Shown one piece after another: positions 12,280 to 21,785 of a DNA stretch of 24,780 bases. The notes under the pieces are model-generated. The model had not been told where the DNA came from and searched no databases. It saw only the letters and a list, made by a program, of their open reading frames with translations. Position 1 is the stretch's first letter, and every line of letters starts with the position of its first letter. The stretch is from Stramonita haemastoma (lineage: Eukaryota > Mollusca > Gastropoda > Neogastropoda > Muricidae). A program made the translations under genes and the position numbers. Where the stretch lies: the NCBI GenBank assembly GCA_030674155.1, contig JASPKP010000475.1, forward strand, positions 20,001 through 44,780, given 5' to 3'.

Positions 12280-12358
12280 CAAAATACTAAGCAGTTCGGC
12301 AACCCCCCCTTCATGTATGGGCCAATGGCCTTTTTGTGAATAAAGTTTTCCAGTTCGA
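12280..12358 (+). mobile_element. Possible 3' end of a LINE-type element
   Basis: The stretch TATGGGCCAATGGCC, then TTTTTGTGAATAAAG and TTTTCCAGTTCGAG, is laid out like a non-LTR element 3' end. AATAAA lies at 12339 and short repeats follow at once. The LINE at 5958-7433 ends similarly (GGGCTTGTAGC, AATAAA, tandem tail, CT tract). No coding part is visible upstream, so this would be a severely 5'-truncated copy. It rests on layout and recollection of similar mollusc 3' ends, not an alignment. Confidence 0.35.
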
Positions 12359-12491
<133 letters not shown>

Positions 12492-12725
12492 GGATGAGAC
12501 TTTAAACCGAGGCCCCGTGTGCGAACGCACGCAGAACATCTTGCGCACACGTTAAATCCTGTTCCACTTTTCGTAAGAGTAGGCCATCGTGTGCCGGTGG
12601 GAACAGATGACAATATTTACAAAACTGCATACACACGGGGACCGGATGAAAAAAAGCATATGATTGCTTATTCTGTTATCCTCGATATAAAAGAATAAAT
12701 AAATAAATAAATAAAATAAATAAAT
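12492..12725 (+). mobile_element. SINE-A, plus strand, 5'-truncated, AAATA-rich tail
   Basis: It starts at the central domain (CGGATGAGACTTTAAACCGA) and lacks the tRNA-like head. It then runs through AGAACATCTTGCGCACACG, GTAAGAGTAGGCCATCGTGT, GGGAACAGATGACA and TATCCTCGATATAAAAG, and ends in (AATA)n at 12691-12725. Compared with the copy at 24396-24741 it is the 3' two thirds. Both borders are CT-rich microsatellite. SINEs of this kind are non-coding RNA polymerase III transcripts moved by a partner LINE. Confidence 0.9.
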
Positions 12726-12851
<126 letters not shown>

Positions 12852-13136
12852 CACACACAGTGCCTGTTCGCATAGGTACACGTATTTAAGAATGCATGCA
12901 GGCACGTAAACGCGTGGTGCATACGTAGGGCCCTAGGGAGAAAGGTCTGAAAAAGAAGGCATTTCCTGGTTGACAGTGACAAAAGATGTGCATTTCTAGA
13001 TAAGCAACAGAGTCAGTCGCTTCACTCAGTCCTGTTTCACTCAGTACTACTTCACGTATAAAAAAAAAAATTAATTTGCTAAAAGCAATGCAAATGACAA
13101 CAAACAGCAAAAACAGCCAAATAAAGACAAACAAGA

Positions 13137-13560
13137 AAACAGCCAAATGAACAAACTAAATCAAACACCTAAATGATCAGACTAAAGCAAAGAACCATGT
13201 GAACAAACCAAAGCAAACAACCAAATGAACAAACTAAAGCAAACAACTAAATGAACAAACTAAAGCAAACAACTAAATGAACAAACTAAGCAAACACTAA
13301 ATGAACAAACAAAGCAAACAAGCAATGAACAAACTAAAGTAAACAACCAAATGAACAAACTAAAGTAAACAAGCAAATGAACAAACTAAAGTAAACAACC
13401 AAATGAACAAACTAAAGTAAACAAGCAAATGAACAAACTAAAGCAAACAACCAAATGAACAAACTAAAGTAAACAACCAAATGAACAAACTAAAGTAAAC
13501 AACCAAATGAACAAACTAAAGCAAACAACTAAATGAATAAACTAAAGCAAGTAAGCAAAC
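13137..13560. repeat. 26-bp minisatellite, about 16 copies
   Basis: The unit AAATGAACAAACTAAAGCAA followed by ACAACC recurs at 26 bp (for example 13451 and 13477). Variants include AAGT for AAGC and AAGC for AACC, and two shortened units lie near 13290-13325. Edges decay gradually into similar A-rich sequence on both sides. There is no coding potential. Confidence 0.92.
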
Positions 13561-14220
13561 CATATGCATTTGAAGAGACATGATCAGAAAAACATAAATC
13601 AAACTAAAGTTTAAAAAATTAATGAATAAATAAATAATGAACAACAAAAAACAACAAAAAACAACTAGCAAATTTGTTAAACAATACAAAACGAATCTTT
13701 TTCTAAGAAAACAAAGCTCAGTACAACAATAGCAGCACAGCAAGTACAACAATACCAACAGACAACAAACAACAACAACAGCAATAACAACATAAGAGTA
13801 ATCAACATCAACAGCAGTAATGACAACAGCAATGAAAAATAGGGAATAATCCAACTTTTAGAAAACACCTACAACAAGCTTAAAAAATATGTCCCAATGC
13901 CTCCCCCCCCCACCAAAAAAGACTCCAACAAAACAACAACAACAAAATAACAATAACAAACAAACAAAAACCCCAGCAACCAACCAACCAACCAAACAGG
14001 ATTTAAGCCAAACCAAATCAAACAGTATGGTCAAATAAAACTGCTTTCCAGCATAATAATACATATTTCAAAAAAAAAGAACAACAACAACAAAACCCGC
14101 AACAACGCCAAAAACATAACAAAAACCTACAACAACATATGAAATGAAGCACAGCAAGCAAAAGTTCATAATAGACTAATCCAACAAATTTATACAGAAG
14201 TAAAAATGGAAAACAGGAAA
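13561..14220. repeat. A-rich low-complexity region with CAA/ACAAC repeats
   Basis: A long A+C-rich stretch dominated by CAA, AACAA and CCAACC motifs, with no fixed period and no gene. The minus-strand open frames here are Leu/Val/Phe/Cys-rich translations of this bias. Confidence 0.75.
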
Positions 14221-14478
14221 ACTACGTTGGTATGACCATGCTACAAAATCCAATGGCCTTGCTAAACTGTTCTGCAGGGACCTGTGGAGGGAAGGAGACA
14301 TAAAGGTTATATAAATATTAAAAACTGGTGGCTATGCAGCAATGCAGAGTGGACAGGAAACCCAGCAGCAGAGCACAATGCTTTGCCATACCACCAACAA
14401 AAAATGGAGGAAATCGGTGGCGAGTTTTCAGTGCAGTGAACTGATGATTCCCAAGAGAAGTGAACGGGTAAAAAGAAG
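14221..14478. other. Unique sequence, nothing recognised
   Basis: About 260 bp with normal base composition between the A-rich region and SINE-A. It could be an old transposon remnant, but I recognise no motif. Confidence 0.4.
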
Positions 14479-14776
14479 ATTGATTTGATTTGATTTACTC
14501 TTTTATATCGAGGATAATGAAGAAAAGCACTCTTGTGCTTTTTTCATCCAGTCCCCGTGTGTATGCAGTTTTGTAAATGTCATCTGTTCCACCGGCACAC
14601 GATGGCCCACTCTTACGAAAAGCGGAACAGGATTTAACGTGTGCGCAAGATGTTCTGCGTGCGTTCGCACACGGGCCTCGGTTTAAAGTCTCATCCGAAG
14701 GACTTTCGTGGAGAGTGGAGTCAGCACTGATGTTAACTCCAGGAGAAAAATCTCCTCGACAAGACTCGAACCTGGA
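14479..14776 (-). mobile_element. SINE-A, minus strand, truncated within the tRNA-like head
   Basis: On the plus strand it begins with a (TGATT)n-type tail and TTTTATATCGAGGATAATG. It passes through GTATGCAGTTTTGTAAATGT, ACGTGTGCGCAAGATGTTCT, GCCTCGGTTTAAAGTCTCAT and GATGTTAACTCCAGGAGAAA. It stops at GACTCGAACCTGG, the reverse of box B. Sequence then changes to an AGAAGG-rich stretch, so the 5' end of the element was lost within the tRNA-derived head. Confidence 0.92.
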
Positions 14777-14785
14777 GAAGGAGAA

Positions 14786-15553
14786 GGAGAACAAGAAGTA
14801 AAAGAAAAAGTAGAAGACGCTGATGATAATAAAACAGGAGGAAAAGGGAAAAGAGAAGAAGTAGAAAACATAATATATAGTATATATAATATTATGTGTA
14901 AAGATTTGATGAACACTATTGTACCTATCACGTTACCTACATAAAATTTCAAGATAATGTATGTGGTATTTGATTAGGCATAGGCGTACATCTTTTTTCC
15001 TTTAAAAAATCAACTGAAATGAAAATTGACAGTTTAAAATATGATGACAAAATGATGACAGTCCAGTTTACATACCTTGCCACAAAAACCGAACACTATG
15101 AGGAGAACAAAAAAAAAGTATGCAAGGAAACATTCCCTCCACCCCCACCCACCCAAAAGGACCTCCAAAAATCAAACAAAAAACAACCCCACCCACAAAA
15201 ACTAAAAGCCAAATCAGCAACCGATACAGAACAACCAACAAAACAAGATTCCATGTGGAGAATGCATGCAGGAAATCCTTCTCACACGTTAACATTCCCC
15301 CTAACCCTCTGAACAAGGTTTCAGAACGACTTTCACAATTAACGAACTTTTACAGAACACAGCTTCATTTCAGGTCCTTCAAAAGGTAAAAAGGTGGGTG
15401 ACACGAACACAGCACAGCACATGACTATACTGCTCCGCCCTGAGGACAGCTTGTCAGACCTGTGGTCTAGTGGGCACCACACAGAATGATCTCAACACAA
15501 TAAAGACACGTCCTCACGTCCTTCCTTTCACAAGCAAAACACATCTCCCTTTT
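14786..15553. other. Spacer downstream of the minus-strand gene, no other gene recognised
   Basis: About 770 bp of mixed composition, including an AG-rich part (14776-14860), AT-rich DNA and a C-rich/A-rich block (15120-15240). The part next to 15553 should contain the 3' UTR of the minus-strand gene. I could not identify a convincing minus-strand AATAAA. Confidence 0.5.
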
Positions 15554-16921
15554 TTAGATATGGGAATAGTCTCCATCAATCACGTCCTTCCTGCCGCCTC
15601 TGTCCATTCTGTCATAGTCCCCCTCCTCCCCTTCCTTCAGACGGTTGTACACTGCAGCAGCAGCAGCAGCAAGATTCCCCCTCCCCCCTCCCTTCCGTCT
15701 TTCTGCTTCTCTGCCAATCCAGGTGACTGTAGTCTTCTTCAGCCTGGTCCCCAGGGTGTGGGGAGGAAGGTGGGGGTTCTTCCAGCACGTGGTAGGTCTT
15801 GTTGTCTTCCTCAGGGCAGTGGGGCTCAGGCAGAGCCGGGTCTTGTTGCTGTGGGAACGGCTGTACTGCTGAAGCTGTTCCTGTGGGAAGTGTGGACACC
15901 TCAGCTGAGGCCTCCTCTCTCCTCAGGTCAGAATCTGGCTGTGAGAGGCTGGCCATCCCAGGTCCTCGCTGGTGTCTGGGTGTCTGTGCACGGCCCACAT
16001 TCTGATACAGCGGCTGTGATGCCTTCTGCTTCGGGGTCTGCAGTCTGTGGGCTGAGTTCTGGTACAGTCCTGCTTCTTCTTCCCTTCTGGCTGTCGACGG
16101 CAGTGCTGTGGGTTTGGGAGTCAGGTGGCTGTAGTCCCTGTTGGGATCTGTGCTGGAGACAGAGACATCACTGTGGCCAGCATGGCTTCTGGTGTGAAGG
16201 TTCAGCCTGTTGTAGTCGTCCTCTGGTGACCCTGCCACTGAGGGGGTGGTGTTCTCACTGGAATCCTGATTCTCATAAGGATTTTCACCTGAATCCTGGT
16301 GATACTGTTGAGCTTGTGCATTCTTTGCTTTCTTGGGCTCGTGTCACTTCAGCATATGGGTAATCCTTCACTGACAGTCCAGAAGCACTGGCATCAGCGA
16401 CACTGTAAAGATCGTTGCAGGGACGATGACATAGTTGTAGTGTGGCTGTGATGCTGTGCGTCATTTCAGAACCCACAGGATTTGTGTCCACAGTGACAAA
16501 TGATCTGGTTCTGTCTCATCTAGATTGTAAACAGGGTTATGTGAAGAACTCCCATGGAAGTTCTCCTCCTCCTCCTTTCTGTTTCTGATTTCTGAAGACA
16601 GTCTTCCAGTCATGAAGTTGCCTCCTTTTGAACAGAAGGAAAAGCCCCAGACCGATCAGGATCAGAAAGACAACAGAAACAACAACACCCACAATCAGGC
16701 CGATGTGACTGGAAGATTCTTCAGCTGCTGTCAGGCCGGTGTCTGTGACTGGAAGATTCTTCAGCTGCTGTCCTCCCAGTCTCGATGGTGATGTTGAGCC
16801 ATCATCAGCCTGTGTGGAATCAGACGTGTGTTCTGAGTCCTCTGTCCTGAAGGATTCAGTGGTGGATACATCTGGGGACAGTTTACTGAGTCTGTTGTGG
16901 TTGTCAGTTGGGGATGCAGTT
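15554..16921 (-). CDS. Transmembrane signalling protein: stalk, TM helix and multi-tyrosine cytoplasmic tail, frame-disrupted
   Basis: Read on the minus strand from a possible splice acceptor (CCCTTCCCAG, exon from about 16921). A Ser/Thr/Glu/Asp-rich stalk (about 16915-16705) is followed by a hydrophobic helix (GLIVGVVVSVVFLILIGLGL and FLL) and a KRR stop-transfer (about 16700-16630). The tail then carries VYNLDE, LYSVAD, YPYAEV, PYENQ, DYNRL, DYSHL, LYQNS, LYQNV, TYHVL, DYSHL, VYNRL, DYDRM and DYSHI, ending at TAA (15554-15556). Family knowledge: phosphorylated YxxL/I pairs recruit tandem SH2 kinases, YxN recruits Grb2-type SH2, and YxxM recruits PI3K. The motifs fall in several frames, with changes near 16570, 16495, 16330 and 15690, each without room for an intron. 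I infer a receptor or adaptor, and either a recent pseudogene or indel errors. I do not recognise the family. Confidence 0.6.
16704..16772. repeat. Direct duplication, 40-bp offset, at the juxtamembrane coding region
   Basis: TGTGACTGGAAGATTCTTCA followed by GCTGCTGTC occurs at 16704 and again at 16744. The offset of 40 bp is not a multiple of three. In the minus-strand protein one copy reads AAEESSSH and the other QQLKNLPV. Confidence 0.9.
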
Positions 16922-17266
16922 CTGGGAAGGGTTTACGTGTGTGATGTGTTGAGTCTGGGTAGTACGGTATCTGTGGTCACAGTATGAAGTGTTGTGGGTA
17001 GTGGGATAGCTGCTGTTGGCTGTATATCGCATGCTTTGTTTCATGTAATAGATATCTATCAATAAACACTCTTTTGCTCTTTGAACCAGTTGCTTTAAAA
17101 TGAAGCTAAAGATCCGTGGATGTATTAACAGGAACACGAGCATCGTCCCACCATAGTGAATATGTGAGTTGGACATCCTCCATACCTCCTCTTCACCCAG
17201 TTCCATCCCTTTTTATAAATACACTGAGAGCAGAACAAAATTCTCTTCAAAAGTCATATCGAAAAT
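16922..17266 (-). other. Probable intron between signal-peptide exon and TM/tail exon
   Basis: The minus strand here has no convincing coding content. The open frame at 16904-17206 has no motif and no composition like the flanking exons. The 3' border offers CCCTTCCCAG at about 16931-16922 as an acceptor. No strong GTAAGT-like donor is seen on the upstream side. Confidence 0.35.
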
Positions 17267-17527
17267 TTAGGCAATGAATGGTGTTGCTTGTTGAACAAAC
17301 TTTTCTACTTTCAAACTCTCTGTGTTGGCATGACTTTTCTTGAGTCCTAAGAAGTAGTTTGTATAAAGATCTTGTATAGTTGTACTCCGCCACCCATAGT
17401 GTGTATCCAAGTTGACATGTCTCCCTGAACTATAGCAGGAACCAAGCCCATCTCTGCTGCAGGAGCCCAGGACAGCAACACAGCACGTGCTGTACAGCAC
17501 AATGACAGCTGTCAGCAGTGTCCTCAT
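17267..17527 (-). CDS. Candidate first coding exon with signal peptide of the minus-strand gene
   Basis: An ATG at 17527-17525 in a favourable context (CACC before ATG) opens a frame of 86 codons to 17267. It starts MRTLLTAVIVL and continues through a hydrophobic stretch to a likely signal-peptidase site near VAVLGS, followed by CSRDGLGSC. This is the layout of a secreted or type I membrane protein. It lies about 600 bp upstream of, and on the same strand as, the stalk/TM/tail exon, so I infer it is that gene's first exon. The coding part probably ends before 17267 at a donor I could not pin down. The later residues look like intron read-through. It begins right at the edge of the 22-bp minisatellite. 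Confidence 0.45.
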   Translation of the reverse strand: MRTLLTAVIVLYSTCCVAVLGSCSRDGLGSCYSSGRHVNLDTHYGWRSTTIQDLYTNYFLGLKKSHANTESLKVEKFVQQATPFIA

Positions 17528-17529
17528 GG

Positions 17530-18257
17530 TGACACTGAAACATACAACACAGGACACTGAAACATACAACACAGGACACTGAAACATACAACACAGGACA
17601 CTGAAACATACAACACAGGACACTCAAACATACAACACAGGACACTTGAAACATACAAACACAGGACACTGAAACATACAACAGGCACTAAAAATTACAG
17701 ACACTGAACATACACAAGCACTGTAAAAACATACACAACAGACACTAAAACATACAACACAGCACTGAAACATACAACACAGGACACTGAAAACATACAA
17801 AATGAAACATACAACACAGACACTGAAACATACAACACAAGGACACTGAAAACATACAACACAGGACACTGAAACATACAACACAGGACACTGAAACATA
17901 CAACACAGACACTGAAACATACAACACAGGACACTGAAACATACAACACAGGACACTGAAACATACAACACAGGACACTGAACAAAACACAGACACTGAA
18001 ACATACAACACAGGACACTGAAACATACAACACAAGACACTGAAACATACAACACAGGACACTGAAACATACAACAGGACATGAAACATACAACACAGGA
18101 CACTGAAAATACAACATCACAGGACACTGAAACATACAACACAGGACACTGAAACATACAACACAGGACACTGAAACATACAACACAGGACACTGATAAC
18201 ATACAACAGCAGGACACTGAAACATACAACACTAAAGAAAACATACAACAACAGGAC
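17530..18257. repeat. 22-bp minisatellite, about 30 copies, abutting the candidate start codon
   Basis: The plus-strand unit GGACACTGAAACATACAACA followed by CA repeats at 22 bp, with scattered one- to several-base deletions that shift the phase. On the minus strand each unit reads TGTTGTATGTTTCAG then TGTCC, and the last unit lies a few bases before the ATG at 17527. Cys/Val/Ser-rich open frames across it are artefacts of a 22-bp period. Confidence 0.95.
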
Positions 18258-18334
18258 ACTTTTAGTGTAGCCGTCTGTCTTACAGTCTGATTTTCGCCCT
18301 TTGCATTTCAAAGGTTCTGTAAGTAATTTTTTGT

Positions 18335-18335
18335 C

Positions 18336-18430
<95 letters not shown>

Positions 18431-18500
18431 TAGATAGAGAGAAGATAGAGAGATGAGAGTAGAGTAGTAGATAGATAATAGGAGATAGATAGATGACAAT
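18335..18500. repeat. (GATA)n microsatellite
   Basis: Pure AGAT repeats to about 18431, then a degenerate GATAGA/GAGATAG mixture to about 18500. Confidence 0.96.
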
Positions 18501-18535
18501 ATAGGTACAGTCATGACAGATAAGACATGACAAGA

Positions 18536-18757
18536 CATACAGACAGACAGACAGACAGACAGACATATATAATACATACATACATACATACATACATACA
18601 TACATACATACATACATCATACATACATCTACATACATACATACATACACATACATACATACATATACATATATACATTACATCATACATACATACATAC
18701 ATACATACATACATACATACATACATACATACATACATACATACATACATACATACA

Positions 18758-18790
<33 letters not shown>

Positions 18791-19180
18791 CATACATACA
18801 TACATACATACATACATACATACATACATACATAACATACTATATACTACATACATACATACATCATACATACATACATACATACATACATACATACATA
18901 CATACATACATACATACTACATACATACATACATACATACTATAATACATACATACATACATACAACATACAACATACATACATACATACATACATACTA
19001 TCATACATACATACATACATACATACATACATACATACATACTATACATACATACATACATCACATATCACATACATACATACATACATACAACAATACA
19101 CACATACACATACATACATACATATATACATCATCATCATACATACATACATACATACAACAGTACATGTACATGATACA
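18536..19180. repeat. (ACAG)n then long (ACAT)n microsatellite
   Basis: A short ACAG tract (18536-18563) is followed by about 600 bp of ACAT tetranucleotides. These are interrupted by single-base losses and CATCATAC/ATATAC joints. Tyr/Ile/His/Thr and Met/Tyr/Val/Cys open frames are artefacts. Confidence 0.96.
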
Positions 19181-19202
19181 GCTAGATGCAGAAAAAAAAT
19201 AG

Positions 19203-19290
19203 AGAGATGACAGCATCAGACAGACAGACAGGACACAGACAGACAGCGACAGACAGACAGACAAGGTGACAGACAGAGACATGGACACAG
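19203..19290. repeat. Degenerate (ACAG)n tract
   Basis: CAGACAGACAGG-type repeats close the 1-kb tetranucleotide region. Unique sequence resumes near 19300. Confidence 0.85.
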
Positions 19291-19610
19291 AATAACACAA
19301 ACTGTGAGGGTTCCATTCTCATTGTTTCCTTTGTTCAAGAACTAAGTTCTCTTTTAATGTCACTCCTAAATACCATTCTGTTCTCTGTCATACTAAGTCT
19401 TGTTCCTCTGTACTACCCTTCTCTAGTTCTTGCAGTTGCTTTCCTTTTACTAACCACCTAGGTCCCTCTGTGTGCGTCTGTCACTCTCGCTATCTGTGTT
19501 TCTGTCTGTCTGTCCCCACTCTGGGTTTTCGGGGAGGAGGGGGGGGGGGTTATAGATGAAGTTGGATGCAGCGTGGAGAGGGGTTTCATGCAGAGTCAGG
19601 TATCTCCTGA
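19291..19610. other. Unique spacer, nothing recognised
   Basis: About 320 bp of T/C-rich sequence with a G-run (19539-19549). No gene or repeat landmark is seen. Confidence 0.45.
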
Positions 19611-19615
19611 CCAGA

Positions 19616-19960
19616 TCTTTATTCTTTATACTTTCTTTCATATCGAGGATAATGGAGTAAGCACTCACGTGCTTTTTTTACATTCAGTCCCCGAGTGTAT
19701 GCAGTTTTGTATATCTTGTCATCTGTTCCCACCGACACATAATGGCCTACTCTTACGAAAAGCAAACAGGATTTTAACGTGTGCGCAAGATGTTCTGCGT
19801 GCGTTTCACACACGGGGCCTCGGTTTATAGTCTCATCAGAAGACTTTTGGGGGAGTGGAGTCTGCACTGATGTTAACTCCAGGAGAAAAATCTCCTCGAA
19901 CGGGAACCGAATCCCGGGTCGTCAAATTGCGAGCTTAATGTTGTGAGCACTAGACCTGAG
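19616..19960 (-). mobile_element. SINE-A, minus strand, nearly full length
   Basis: On the plus strand: TTTCATATCGAGGATAATGG, TGTATGCAGTTTTGTATATC, ACGTGTGCGCAAGATGTTCT, CCTCGGTTTATAGTCTCATC, GATGTTAACTCCAGGAGAAA. The reversed tRNA-like head follows, with GGGAACCGAATCCCGGG (box B region, reads GGGATTCGGTTCCC on the minus strand) and GCACTAGACCT (box A region). The head differs from the consensus copy at 24741, so internal promoter strength is uncertain. Confidence 0.92.
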
Positions 19961-20055
19961 GGAAGGGGAGGGCTAGCGGGCAGGTCAGGGTGTATAGCAG
20001 TGTGACAGTGCTGCCTGCCAAAGGCCCGCCCTACTTGCAGGTCAGGGGACAACAT

Positions 20056-20196
20056 TCTATTTATTTATTTATTTTTATTTGCTTATTTACTTATACCACT
20101 TTCTGTTACATCAGATTTCTCTGCGTGAAATTCGGGCTGCTCTCCCCGGGGAGAGCACGTCGCCACAAATGTAGCGCCTACCCATTTTCTGTGTGT
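20056..20196 (-). mobile_element. SINE-B, minus strand, 3'-end fragment
   Basis: An ATTT-rich tail (20060-20095) is followed by ATACCACTTTCTGTTACATC, AGATTTCTCTGCGTGAAATT, CGGGCTGCTCTCCCCGGGGA, CGTCGCCACAAATGTAGCGCC and TACCCATTTTCTG. Similarity stops at the G/T-rich microsatellite that begins near 20196. Only the 3' third of the element is present. Confidence 0.88.
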
Positions 20197-20378
20197 ATGC
20201 GTGTGCGCGCGCGCGCGCGAGCGTGTGTGTGTGTGTTGTGTGTGTGTATGTGTGTGTGTGTGTGTTGTTGTGTGTGTGTGTCTGTGTGTGTGTGGTGTTG
20301 GTTGTTGTGTGTGTGTGTAACTGTGTGTGTGTGAGACACACGCACGGGTGTGCATGTGTGTGTATGTATGTGTGTGTG
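20196..20378. repeat. (TG)n/(CG)n mixed alternating microsatellite
   Basis: A GCGCGCGCGCGCGAGCG core is followed by interrupted TG repeats up to about 20378. Alternating purine-pyrimidine sequence makes it Z-DNA-prone. Confidence 0.93.
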
Positions 20379-20654
20379 ATATTTTTTATTTAAAGTTATC
20401 TTGAAATGTTGAAACCAACATGAACTGTCGCTTTCTGGTATCTTTCGAGATTATTAAGTCGTATTAATGTGTCTTTACGTATTGTAAATGCCCTTCATGG
20501 GATGATAAAAGTGTTTTCGACTTCACTTGGACAACAAAAAAACACAGAGAGCGACACACAGACAAAATCTCCTTACCGATGAAACAAGCAGAGTAAAAAA
20601 GAATCCCAGATGTGGAATCTACTGCAATCATCCACAGCCAGACAACTGTCACCA

Positions 20655-20830
20655 TCACCTCCACAGCCACAAACTGTCACCAGTCACCTCCACAGCCACA
20701 AACTGTCACCAGTCACCTCCACAGCCACAAACTGTCACCAGTCACCTCCACAGCCACAAACTGTCACCAGTCACCTCCACAGCCACAACTGTCACCAGTC
20801 CTCCACAGCCACAAATCTGTCGGACAGTCA
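20655..20830. repeat. 29-bp minisatellite, five to six copies
   Basis: CCACAGCCACAAACTGTCAC followed by CAGTCACCT repeats at 20661, 20690, 20719, 20748 and about 20777, with the last units shortened. It lies in otherwise unique DNA (20400-21075) that shows no other gene-like feature. Confidence 0.93.
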
Positions 20831-21079
20831 CCTCACACCCAAACACCACTCTCAAGAATCTGTCTGGGATCAGCACACCAACACCCTCCACTGCACTGCC
20901 TCGTCTCCAAGTGGTGTCCACAGCGAAAACACCTTTCTTGTATACTGCGTCAGTACTTGGGGGATACAATGGCAACTAGGAAGTGAATAGAGCAATAGAT
21001 TCAATTTGTAGAAAATAAAAGATCTTGTCATGATAGATTGAATAGGGGGTTATTGAAATGCTTGGCTGGGATTGTAAAG

Positions 21080-21233
<154 letters not shown>

Positions 21234-21350
21234 ATAATATATATATATATATATATGTATATTTGTATATTATATTATTAATTATGTATGTATGATATTA
21301 ATGTTGTATGTTGTATGTATGTATGTTGTATGTTGTGGTGTGTGTGTGTG
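21234..21350. repeat. (TA)n and TATG/TG low-complexity run
   Basis: A short (TA)n at 21236-21256, then ATGT/TGTATG and (TG)n up to 21350, joining the tail of the next SINE-B. Confidence 0.85.
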
Positions 21351-21785
21351 TGTTTTTTTTTTCTTTCTTTCTTTCTTTATTTATTTATTTATTTATTTAT
21401 ACCACTTTATGTCACAGCAGATTTCTCTGCGTGATATTCAGGCTGCTCTCCCCGGGGAGGTGAGTCGCAACAAGTGCAGCATCTACCCTTTTTTTTTTCT
21501 TTTTCCTGTCTGCAATTGTATTTGTTTTCCTATCAAAGTGGTTTTTACAACAAATTTGCCAGGGACAACCCTTTGTTGCTATGGGTTCTTTTAGTGCGCT
21601 AAATAATGATGTGTAACACATGGGACGTCGGTTTATCGTCTCATCCGAAAGACTAGCACCCACACCACCACTCATAATCTAATGGATGGGGGAAACTTTT
21701 GGCCCAAACAGGATTCGAACCACCGCACACTCCGACCCGAACTTTTCGCTATCTGACAGGTGCGTTACCTCTAGACCACCGATCC
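21351..21785 (-). mobile_element. SINE-B, minus strand, full length with tRNA-like head
   Basis: On the plus strand: poly-T, CTTT and ATTT tail (21351-21400), then ATACCACTTTATGTCACAGC, AGATTTCTCTGCGTGATATT, CAGGCTGCTCTCCCCGGGGA, GCCAGGGACAACCC, GACGTCGGTTTATCGTCTCA, CCAAACAGGATTCGAACCACC and TTACCTCTAGACCACCGATC. The last two are the reversed box B (GGTTCGAATCC) and box A (GGTCTAGAGGTAACG). It is the best-preserved copy of this family in the window. As I recall, the family is widespread in gastropod genomes. Confidence 0.93.

Noticed and set aside
15470..16363. Plus-strand open frame of 297 codons
   Set aside because: It is antisense to the minus-strand tail region. Its translation has no domain, whereas the minus strand shows a TM helix with stop-transfer and repeated tyrosine motifs ending at a stop codon.
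17530..18257. CRISPR-like array or Cys/Val repeat protein
   Set aside because: Head-to-tail 22-bp units with no unique spacers in a eukaryotic context; a minisatellite.
20464..20530. Possible LINE 3' end (CCCTTCATGGGATGATAAAAG)
   Set aside because: Only loosely like other LINE 3' ends here; no tail repeat or coding remnant follows.
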